A DNA stretch of 11,060 nucleotides, taken from the NCBI GenBank assembly GCA_031537795.1, contig JAVKNF010000033.1, forward strand, positions 1-11,060, given 5' to 3'. Made by a program: the position numbers and the translations under genes. Of this stretch, positions 1 through 5,700 are shown in pieces. Source of the stretch: JAVKNF01 sp031537795. GTDB taxonomy: Bacteria > Pseudomonadota > Alphaproteobacteria > Rickettsiales > Deianiraeaceae. The stretch's first letter is position 1, and each line of letters opens with the position of its first letter. A model generated the notes under the pieces. That model was given only the letters and a program-made list of their open reading frames with translations. It was not told the origin of the DNA and made no database searches.

Positions 1-44
1 ATAAGAATAAACTTAAAAGAAGACATAAGATTTTATTTTTTTGA

Positions 45-73
45 TTGAACTAAAAATTAAAAATCACTTATAT
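45..73 (+). promoter_or_regulatory. weak candidate promoter for pdhC
   Basis: TTGAAC at 45-50 and TTATAT at 68-73 are separated by 17 nt, a sigma70-like arrangement that would give a leader of roughly 50 nt. A second -35-like TTGCAA at 96-101 lies 36 nt before the start codon but has no good -10 partner. In DNA this AT-rich such matches are common by chance, so the call is tentative. Confidence 0.2.
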
Positions 74-131
74 GATATATCAAAAAAGGAAAAACTTGCA
101 AAATAAAAAGAGATTGATATTTCTTTAATAT

Positions 132-1379
132 ATGCTGACAGCAATACTGATGCCAACCTTATCACCTACTATGACAGAAGGTAAATTAATTGGCTGGCTT
201 AAAAAAGAAGGAGATATCGTTGATACTTCTTCTATTTTATTAGAAGTTGAAACAGACAAGGCAACAATGGAACTAGAATCTCCTGTAAAAGGTATTTTAG
301 GTAGAATAATAATAAAAGGCTCTGAAAACAAAATAAAAGTAGGTACATTGATAGGTGTTATTGCTAAAAATTCTGACGACTTAAAAGATATTGATAATTT
401 TATCAAGAATTATCAAAATAATAATAAAAAAATAACAGAAATAAAAAACGAACCTAAAAATGATATATCGTTAGAAAATGAAAGACTTTCAGAGACAAAA
501 ACAGAAACAAAGGGTGAAAACAGAATCAAGATTTCACCTCTTGCTAAAAATATCGCAATAGAAGATAAAATTGATATTTCTAATATTAAAGGTAGTGGCC
601 CTTACGGTAGGATCATAAAAGAGGATTTAGAAAATTTTGTAAAAAACAAAAATACAACTAATTCTAATAATATAATTCAAAGAGATTTATCTCTTCCAGA
701 TAAAATAGAGGTTTCAAATATGAGAGATATTATAGGAAAAAGACTTAAAGAGTCTGTAAATACTATACCTCATTTTTATTTATCTTTTGAAATTGAAATG
801 GATAGAATTTTAGAAGTTAAAAATGAAATTACAGAATTAGATCCAAAATTGAAAATATCAGTCGGAGATTTTATAATTAAAGGAATTGCTTTAGCTATTA
901 AAAAACACCCTGAATTTAATTCATTTCTAAAAGAAGAATACATATATGTCAATAAAAATATAGATATTTCGATTGCTGTAGCTTTAGAAAATGGCCTAAT
1001 TACTCCTATTTTACAAAATGCAGATCAAAAAAACATTATAAATATTTCAAAAGAAGTTAAAGAGCTTGCATTAAAAGCAAAAGAAGGAAAATTAAAACCT
1101 GAAGAATATCAAGGAGGCTCTTTTACAATTTCAAATTTAGGTATGTTTAAACACATCTCTTCTTTTACCTCTATAATAAATATGCCACAGGTTGCAATTT
1201 TAGCTATTTCAAGCACTATTAAAAAGCCAATAGTGAATAAAGAAGACCAAATCGTAATAAAAAATATATGTAATATGACTCTTTCTTCTGACCATAGAAT
1301 TATAGACGGAGTTAAAGCAGCTGAATTTACAAAAACTTTGAAAGAGATTTTAGAAAAGCCTTCTGGTATGTTCTTATGA
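132..1379 (+). CDS. pdhC: dihydrolipoamide acetyltransferase, E2 of pyruvate dehydrogenase
   Basis: This is the E2 core of the pyruvate dehydrogenase complex, which passes the acetyl group from lipoamide to CoA in the cytoplasm. A single lipoyl domain covers residues about 1-78, opening with LMPTLSPTMTEGKL; the lipoylated lysine is K43 in ETDKATME. A charged flexible linker follows (about 82-130). The peripheral subunit-binding domain is at about 131-171 (ISPLAKNIA, then GSGPYGRIIKEDL). The acetyltransferase domain runs from about 190 to 415, with the catalytic motif DHRIIDG (H388, D392). The length of 415 aa is normal for alphaproteobacterial PdhC with one lipoyl domain. ATG at 132 is chosen because the lipoyl domain starts at once. 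No E1 or E3 gene is visible in the window, and no Shine-Dalgarno is seen. A 2-oxoglutarate dehydrogenase E2 is less likely because the lipoyl domain and linker match the pyruvate type. Confidence 0.95.
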   Translation: MLTAILMPTLSPTMTEGKLIGWLKKEGDIVDTSSILLEVETDKATMELESPVKGILGRIIIKGSENKIKVGTLIGVIAKNSDDLKDIDNFIKNYQNNNKKITEIKNEPKNDISLENERLSETKTETKGENRIKISPLAKNIAIEDKIDISNIKGSGPYGRIIKEDLENFVKNKNTTNSNNIIQRDLSLPDKIEVSNMRDIIGKRLKESVNTIPHFYLSFEIEMDRILEVKNEITELDPKLKISVGDFIIKGIALAIKKHPEFNSFLKEEYIYVNKNIDISIAVALENGLITPILQNADQKNIINISKEVKELALKAKEGKLKPEEYQGGSFTISNLGMFKHISSFTSIINMPQVAILAISSTIKKPIVNKEDQIVIKNICNMTLSSDHRIIDGVKAAEFTKTLKEILEKPSGMFL

Positions 1380-1386
1380 TTAGAAT

Positions 1387-1392
1387 TATAAT
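1387..1392 (+). promoter_or_regulatory. candidate -10 box for the glycosyltransferase gene
   Basis: A perfect TATAAT lies just after the pdhC stop and 38 nt before the ATG at 1431. No convincing -35 lies 16-18 nt upstream, where the sequence is still pdhC coding. If it is used, the leader would be about 30 nt. Confidence 0.25.
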
Positions 1393-1430
1393 TTTCACAT
1401 GTGTGTTTTTTACCTCTCATTTTAAACTTT

Positions 1431-2234
1431 ATGTATGAATCTGATGCTGTAAAAGTTTATTATATCAATTTAGATAGATCTAAAGATAGATTAAATTTTT
1501 TATTACCAAAAATAAAAGAATTAGGTTTCGAAAGTTCTAGAATAGAAGGGATAGAAGGGAGGTTGATGTCAGACGAAGAAATTAATAAAGTTGTTGATAT
1601 TGATAAATATAATAGAAATAGAGGTAAGACTCTTGCAAAAGGTGAGGTTGGTTGTTATTTAGGGCATTTAAAAGCTTGGGAAAGATTTCAATTAGATATA
1701 GCAGAAACAAAAGATAATATAAATCAAGATAACTTTGCTCTAATTCTTGAAGATGATGTTGATTTTGATTCAAAATTATTAAAAGAAACAATTTTAGAAT
1801 TAATTGAGAATAAGAAATTATGGGATATAGTATATTTTCAATTAGCACACAAAGGAACACCACTGAAAATCAAAGAATTAAATAATAATTTGAATCTTGT
1901 TGTATATTTAACAAATATAGTTGAAGCTGGAGCTTATTTAATAAATACAAAAACTGCTAAAGCTTTATCAAAAAATGCTTTACCTATCACTATGCCACTT
2001 GATTATTATTATATTAGAAATTGGGAACATAAATTAATTGCTACAGGAATCGAACCTAGGATTGTGGAACAAAAAATGGAAATCAACTCTTTAATGACGG
2101 AAACAAAACAATATATAATAAAAAATAAAAACCTAAAGTCAATTTTCTATAAAAAAATATTTAATATTCAAGCTGCACTAAAATTTTTCATGTATAATTT
2201 GAAAAATTATTTTTATCTTAAATTTCACTCTTAA
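1431..2234 (+). CDS. family 25 glycosyltransferase (LPS-type sugar transferase)
   Basis: This is a member of the glycosyltransferase 25 family (LgtB/Lex2B type), cytoplasmic or peripheral-membrane enzymes that add a sugar, often galactose, to lipooligosaccharide or protein acceptors. It shows the family opening VYYINLDRSKDRL directly after the start, a GEVGCYLGHLKAW block (residues 71-83 from this start), the acidic EDDVDFD motif (about 107-113) that stands for the metal/nucleotide-sugar site, and a GAYLINTKTAKAL block followed by MPLDYYYI. Length is 267 aa, normal for the family. The frame stays open upstream to a GTG at 1401, adding ten hydrophobic residues. ATG 1431 is preferred because homologues begin a few residues before the YINL motif. 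It lies 51 nt after pdhC with no functional link. The actual sugar and acceptor cannot be told from sequence; no other envelope-sugar gene is nearby. Confidence 0.85.
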   Translation: MYESDAVKVYYINLDRSKDRLNFLLPKIKELGFESSRIEGIEGRLMSDEEINKVVDIDKYNRNRGKTLAKGEVGCYLGHLKAWERFQLDIAETKDNINQDNFALILEDDVDFDSKLLKETILELIENKKLWDIVYFQLAHKGTPLKIKELNNNLNLVVYLTNIVEAGAYLINTKTAKALSKNALPITMPLDYYYIRNWEHKLIATGIEPRIVEQKMEINSLMTETKQYIIKNKNLKSIFYKKIFNIQAALKFFMYNLKNYFYLKFHS

Positions 2235-2249
2235 ATTACTATAAATATA

Positions 2250-2277
2250 TTGATTATAAAGCAATAAACATTATAAT
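2250..2277 (+). promoter_or_regulatory. promoter for the orphan gene at 2291
   Basis: TTGATT (2250-2255), a 16-nt spacer and a perfect TATAAT (2272-2277) lie in the short gap after the glycosyltransferase stop. The predicted start of transcription is near 2284, only about 7 nt before the ATG. No Shine-Dalgarno sequence is present. Confidence 0.55.
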
Positions 2278-2290
2278 CAGTAGTTTTAGT

Positions 2291-3271
2291 ATGAATGAAA
2301 ATGATATAATCTCTAAAATAAAAATAGATATGCCTTATATAAAAGCATTCATTAAGGCTTTTTATCTTGAGGATATAAATGAAAAAGGCCAAGAAAATAG
2401 TTTAAGCGTGGACAAACTACAGAGTGTTTTCCTTGTTGCAACAGAAAGCAATTCACGAGCTATAAAAAAAGATATTTCAGATTTTGAAAAGAAGTATCTA
2501 AATAAAGATTTAATATCTAAATTAAAAACAGAAGATAAAAATGAATTAAAAAAAACATTAAATAGCGAAGTATTTTGGAATGAGATCGAAAACAAAATTA
2601 AAGAAGAAGCAATAAAAGATATAAAACGAAACATGAAACATTTCACATACAAAGAAATTATGAATAGAGCTAGTGTTGACACTATTAATCTATTGTGCTT
2701 TAGTATTTATAACTCTAGAATAAGTGAAAAGGATGATAAACAGGAGGTCTTTTCTATCCTTAAAGGAAAATGTCATAATAACCACAAAACCATAGAAACT
2801 GATACTTTTGATGAAACTTTTATTCATGAAGTTTGTCATAATTTAGAAGAAAAAGAATTGCAAGATTTGTTTACTAAAATTATTGAATATATAAAAGAAT
2901 TTATACACTTTAAGGAAGATCCAAATAATTTTATAGAAGATGCTGATAAATTTCTTAAATCTCTTAATAAAGATTTGAAAAAAATAAAAATTACAGACCC
3001 AAATATAGAGTTATTAAAAGAAAAAATAGAAAATTCTATGAAAGATACAAAAGAATACCCTGATAAAGAAAAAAGAACGGAAGTAAGATCAAGAATGATA
3101 GAAGTTTTTTTTCTTATGGAAAAAATAGGAATGAAGCATTTTAAAGATGTCGATACTTCTATGATAAAAGATCTAAAAGAGTTATCTGAAAATTTTGAAA
3201 ATAAAAGAGATTCTATTTTAAAACCGATATTCTCTTTATTTGAAAGTAAAGAACCAAATATAGAAAAGTAA
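2291..3271 (+). CDS. hypothetical charged helical protein
   Basis: I do not recognise this 326-aa protein. It is rich in Lys, Glu, Asp, Asn and Ile, has no signal peptide or membrane segment, and looks mainly alpha-helical, with a likely coiled-coil stretch at about 55-115. A central patch (about 160-184) concentrates Cys and His: CHNNH at 161-165 and HEVCHN at 179-184. The latter matches the HExxH zinc-protease signature (H179, E180, H183), but no downstream third ligand or fold context is recognisable, so protease activity is not claimed. The ATG at 2291 is 14 nt after a TATAAT box, and the gene appears to be its own transcription unit, facing infC. Codon use resembles its neighbours. It could be a lineage-specific protein or a secreted effector, but nothing in the sequence proves secretion. 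Confidence 0.75.
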   Translation: MNENDIISKIKIDMPYIKAFIKAFYLEDINEKGQENSLSVDKLQSVFLVATESNSRAIKKDISDFEKKYLNKDLISKLKTEDKNELKKTLNSEVFWNEIENKIKEEAIKDIKRNMKHFTYKEIMNRASVDTINLLCFSIYNSRISEKDDKQEVFSILKGKCHNNHKTIETDTFDETFIHEVCHNLEEKELQDLFTKIIEYIKEFIHFKEDPNNFIEDADKFLKSLNKDLKKIKITDPNIELLKEKIENSMKDTKEYPDKEKRTEVRSRMIEVFFLMEKIGMKHFKDVDTSMIKDLKELSENFENKRDSILKPIFSLFESKEPNIEK

Positions 3272-3301
3272 ATTTATTCTACCTATTGATTTAATCTATG
3301 A

Positions 3302-3322
3302 ATATTTCTTATTTATAAATAT
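3302..3322. terminator. weak AT-only hairpin between convergent genes
   Basis: ATATTT (3302-3307) and AAATAT (3317-3322) can pair around a 9-nt loop in the 55-nt gap between the orphan gene and infC. The stem is only six A-T pairs without a clear U-tract, so it is a poor terminator on its own. It is the only candidate in this gap. Confidence 0.15.
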
Positions 3323-3326
3323 CAGT

Positions 3327-3818
3327 TTAGATTTTATTGAAAGTTAATTTCACAATTTTACCGTTAATTGCTGGTTTTTCTATATTTGGTTTTGCGAATT
3401 CTTTCATCATATCTATTATATTTAACATTTTCTCTAAAGCTCTTGCTTTCTGCTCTACTTCGTACTTCTTGAGAATTAAATTAACTTGCACTTTGGAGAA
3501 TTTCTCAACAAAACTTTTTGCTTGTTTAATTTTATTTCTTAAGTCATTCTCACTTGTGTTCATATGAAAACCTATTTCTTTTAAAACGTTGTTAATTTTT
3601 TTATTTTCTTTTTCCTTTTTATCCATTTCATATCTATACTTCCCATAATCCATTAATTTACATATAGGAGGGTTTGTATTACTTGATATTTCAACTAAAT
3701 CTAAATTTCTTTCGTTTGCAATCTTTTGTGCATCTTTTGAAGAAAATAAACCTAACATCGAGCTATTCTCGTCTATTAATTTTATCTCTTTGTGTCTTAT
3801 TTGTTTGTTAATTTTCAC
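3327..3818 (-). CDS. infC: translation initiation factor IF-3
   Basis: IF-3 binds the 30S subunit, checks start codon and initiator tRNA, and blocks premature 50S joining. The N-domain is clear: INKQIRHKEIKLIDEN, then LDLVEISSNTNPPICKLMDY (residues about 40-58, the family signature) and the basic linker KYRYEMDKKEKENKK. The C-domain (about 80-163) keeps KEIGFHMNTSENDL and the helix after it, but the usual RFRGRE-type loop is replaced by LILKKYEVEQ (114-123). The start codon is GTG (3818-3816); an in-frame TAA ten to twelve bases upstream leaves no earlier ATG. The 163-aa length is slightly short for the family. The usual downstream partners rpmI and rplT are absent; a convergent unrelated gene follows instead. 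No Shine-Dalgarno is seen. Confidence 0.93.
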   Translation of the reverse strand: MKINKQIRHKEIKLIDENSSMLGLFSSKDAQKIANERNLDLVEISSNTNPPICKLMDYGKYRYEMDKKEKENKKINNVLKEIGFHMNTSENDLRNKIKQAKSFVEKFSKVQVNLILKKYEVEQKARALEKMLNIIDMMKEFAKPNIEKPAINGKIVKLTFNKI

Positions 3819-4072
3819 TTTAAAAGATTATTATATGAAGTATAGTATAATTATTTAATTAATATTCAAGTTTTCTTTATAATATTTTATTAGTTGCATT
3901 AATAAGATCTAAATTCTTTTATAATTTCAAGAATTTTAGAATTAATTTCTATCTTATTTTAATTTAATGAACTATAATCTCAAAAAGTAATTCGAATTTC
4001 TTTTTTACAAATAAAAGGCTAAAGATTTTAATAGAATAACGATTTATTTTTTGTATTTTCTAATTATTTTTA
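3819..4072. other. divergent AT-rich intergenic region between infC and trxB
   Basis: This gap separates two genes transcribed away from each other. Apart from the promoter candidates at its two edges, I see no open frame with a coding look, no GC-rich RNA-like fold, and no repeats beyond simple A/T runs. The middle part, about 3880-4070, is unassigned. Confidence 0.5.
3830..3858 (-). promoter_or_regulatory. candidate promoter for infC
   Basis: On the minus strand a perfect TATAAT occupies 3835-3830, with a weak TTAAAT -35 at 3858-3853 (17-nt spacer). Transcription would start about 4 nt before the GTG start codon. An alternative with TTGAAT (3869-3864) and TATACT (3844-3839) has a 19-nt spacer. 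Confidence 0.4.
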
Positions 4073-4101
4073 TTGACAATAAATTTTTATATTAAATTAA
4101 T
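4073..4101 (+). promoter_or_regulatory. promoter for trxB
   Basis: A consensus -35 TTGACA (4073-4078) is followed after 17 nt by ATTAAT (4096-4101, four of six -10 matches). Transcription would start near 4108, about 8 nt before the ATG at 4117. There is no Shine-Dalgarno sequence in that space. Confidence 0.45.
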
Positions 4102-4116
4102 TGATTGATTGTTTTT

Positions 4117-5055
4117 ATGAAAATACACAAAACAAAATGCTTAATTTTAGGTTCAGGGCCCGCTGGTTGTTCCGCTGCAATTTACGCCTCAAGAGCAAAT
4201 TTGGAACCAATTCTTCTTCACGGGCCACAAGCTGGAGGCCAATTAACTATTACAACGGAAGTTGAGAATTATCCTGGTTTTATATCCGTACAAGGCGGAG
4301 AATTAATGGAAAATATGCATAAACACGCAGAAACTTACGGAGCTAAAGTTGTACAAGATCTAATATTAGAGGCTGATTTGAGAAAGCGACCTTTTATTTT
4401 GAAAGGAGAAGGAACTATTTATGAAGCAGATTCTTTAATTATTTCAACTGGTGCTAGTGCAAAATGGCTAGGCCTAGAATCTGAAAAATTCTATCAAGGG
4501 CAAGGAGTTTCAGGTTGTGCAACTTGTGACGCATTTTTTTTTAAAAATAAAATTGTTGCTGTTGTAGGTGGAGGAAATACAGCCTTAACAGAGGCCGAAC
4601 ATTTAACACATCATGCAAGTAAAGTTTATTTAATTCATAGAAGAGAAGAATTTAGAGCTGAAAAAATAATGATAGATAGAATTAAGAAAAATTCAAAAAT
4701 AGAATTAATATTAAATTCAGAGGTCAAAGAAATTCTCGGAAAACAAGAAGGTTTTAAAAAATTTGTTACAGGAATTAAAATAGAAGATACTAAAAATAAA
4801 AAAGAAAGCCTCTTGGAATTAAACGGTATTTTTATTGCAATAGGGCATAAACCAAACACAGATTTATTCAAAGATCAATTAAAAATGGATAACGAAGGTT
4901 ATATATTAACGGAAGGAAAATCAACAAAAACAAACGTGGAAGGAGTTTTTGCAGCAGGAGATGTTCAAGATAAAATATATAGACAAGCTATAACATCAGC
5001 TGGCACAGGTTGCATGGCGGCATTAGATGCTCAGAATTTTTTAAATTCAAAATAA
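4117..5055 (+). CDS. trxB: thioredoxin-disulfide reductase
   Basis: A cytoplasmic FAD enzyme that reduces thioredoxin with NADPH. Starting at ATG 4117, the protein is 312 aa, typical for the low-molecular-weight class. It shows the FAD dinucleotide fold GSGPAG (residues 12-17), the GGQLTITTEVENYPGF block, the redox-active CATC (C134, C137) within the NADPH domain, the NADPH-binding GGGNTA (151-156) with HRR (174-176), and the C-terminal FAD block GVFAAGDVQD followed by YRQAITSAGTGCMAAL. The frame is open upstream to a TTG at 4105, but ATG 4117 is preferred: it starts just before the KTKCLILG strand as in homologues, and 4105 lies too close to or before the predicted transcription start. The TAA stop overlaps the foot of a GC-rich hairpin belonging to an adjacent IS remnant or acting as terminator. 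Confidence 0.96.
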   Translation: MKIHKTKCLILGSGPAGCSAAIYASRANLEPILLHGPQAGGQLTITTEVENYPGFISVQGGELMENMHKHAETYGAKVVQDLILEADLRKRPFILKGEGTIYEADSLIISTGASAKWLGLESEKFYQGQGVSGCATCDAFFFKNKIVAVVGGGNTALTEAEHLTHHASKVYLIHRREEFRAEKIMIDRIKKNSKIELILNSEVKEILGKQEGFKKFVTGIKIEDTKNKKESLLELNGIFIAIGHKPNTDLFKDQLKMDNEGYILTEGKSTKTNVEGVFAAGDVQDKIYRQAITSAGTGCMAALDAQNFLNSK

Positions 5056-5073
5056 CCGCCAGCTCGCTCGGTT
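5054..5073. repeat. GC-rich imperfect hairpin: IS end or trxB terminator
   Basis: AACCG (5054-5058) pairs with CGGTT (5069-5073). Inside, AGC can pair with GCT, leaving a two-base bulge on one side, so the 20-nt element is an imperfect palindrome. It starts on the last two bases of the trxB stop codon and lies 15 nt beyond the tnpA fossil's stop, where IS200/IS605 elements carry their right-end hairpin. Its GC content stands out from everything around it. It might now also end trxB transcription, though the following T-stretch is short and interrupted. Confidence 0.45.
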
Positions 5074-5087
5074 TCTGTTATGTCTGG

Positions 5088-5530
5088 TTAAAGCCAAAGC
5101 ACAAACTCCTTTTGCCGTAAATCTTCTTGTTCTTAGGTTTCTATCTAGTTTTTGATAATTTTCTCGTTAATTCCAGTTGTTGAAACAAAATATCCGTCAG
5201 ACCAAATTTTATCAATTCTTCAGTAGACTTCTTTCAAAAATGAAATTTTTTTCTTCATATCTTTTGCTGTATTTTACTTCAAAATTCACACAACTTGACC
5301 GATAGACATTCTCTGCAGAATTGAAATCATCATGCGAACATTTTATTTATCGTGATTTATTTCTTGAATTTCAATTTCAGAGTAATAATCCTAAAACTGT
5401 TTCAATCTTTCTTTCATATAAATAAAGGTGTATTCATTAAAGATTCTTTTACAATATTCTTTTGTAGAAACCATTTGTTTGTTTTTTGAATTTCATACTT
5501 AGTTCATAAAACTAGATAAAAATGAAGCCA
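5088..5530 (-). pseudogene. tnpA: decayed IS200/IS605 transposase tnpA
   Basis: Reading the minus strand from ATG 5474 to TAA 5088 gives 129 codons in one frame with seven internal stops (codons 28, 44, 63, 67, 85, 110, 114). The text between them is IS200/IS605 TnpA, the single-strand HUH transposase: KRIFNEYTFIYMKERLKQF, then YSEIEIQEINHDK, RMSIGQVV, NTAKDMKKK, and the diagnostic WSDGYFVSTTGINEKIIKN. The HUH site has become NVR (residues 45-47), and the codon where the catalytic tyrosine is expected, after EKIIKN, is TAG. The element is therefore dead. Remains of the N-terminus may continue to about 5530 in another frame (HFYLVL, stop, TKY at about 5492-5526), implying a frameshift. No TnpB accessory gene is present. 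No indel is needed between 5474 and 5088, so decay was mainly by point mutation. Confidence 0.85.
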
Positions 5531-5550
5531 AGAGTTTTAAGGAAGTCTTG
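5529..5550. repeat. possible left-end hairpin of the IS remnant
   Basis: CAAGA (5529-5533) can pair with TCTTG (5546-5550) around a 12-nt loop, upstream of the tnpA fossil, where an IS200/IS605 left end would carry a subterminal hairpin. A five-pair stem is weak evidence. The stretch from here to 5632 shows nothing else I can assign. Confidence 0.2.
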
Positions 5551-5632
5551 ACCAACTATAAAGAATGAATAATTAAAAAAACAGAGTGATGAAAATTATG
5601 AAATTTAGATTATTCTAAAAATTAATATTTAA

Positions 5633-5661
5633 TTGACTTTAATTTATATATATTTTATTTC
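5633..5661 (+). promoter_or_regulatory. weak promoter candidate for the restriction-modification gene
   Basis: TTGACT (5633-5638) matches five of six -35 positions, followed after 17 nt by TATTTC (5656-5661), a poor -10. The spacing to the ATG at 5676 is like that at trxB and rplU, which is the main reason to list it. Confidence 0.3.
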
Positions 5662-5670
5662 TTATTTATT

Positions 5671-5700
5671 AATTAATGACAGAGCAATTAATGACAGAGC
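5671..5700 (+). repeat. perfect 15-bp tandem duplication over the start codon
   Basis: AATTAATGACAGAGC occurs twice back to back, at 5671-5685 and 5686-5700, without mismatch. Each copy contains an ATG in the same frame (5676 and 5691), so the gene has two possible starts giving MTEQL-MTERI. Fifteen bases keep the frame, so gain or loss of a copy would change only the number of starts and the promoter-to-start spacing. Confidence 0.9.

Noticed and set aside
1..48. Open frame from the window edge to TGA at 46-48, perhaps the C-terminus of an upstream plus-strand gene.
   Set aside because: A second frame is also open over the same bases, to TGA at 42-44, and only about 15 codons are visible, so neither can be supported.
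1401..1430. GTG at 1401 as the glycosyltransferase start.
   Set aside because: It adds ten hydrophobic residues before the family's conserved opening; the ATG at 1431 fits better. It is mentioned in the gene entry as an alternative.
4105..4116. TTG at 4105 as the trxB start.
   Set aside because: The ATG at 4117 gives the family-typical N-terminus and lies better after the predicted promoter.
5088..5474. TGA read as tryptophan, since one stop in the transposase fossil (codon 85) falls where Trp is expected.
   Set aside because: Other internal stops are TAA and TAG, another TGA replaces a probable Gly, and pdhC and the RluC-family gene end in TGA. Decay explains it.
5492..5526. Minus-strand HFYLVL-stop-TKY as a clear TnpA N-terminus.
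   Set aside because: It looks like the family's N-terminal strand, but its distance to the HUH site is too long and it is in a different frame, so it is included only as a possible extension of the pseudogene.
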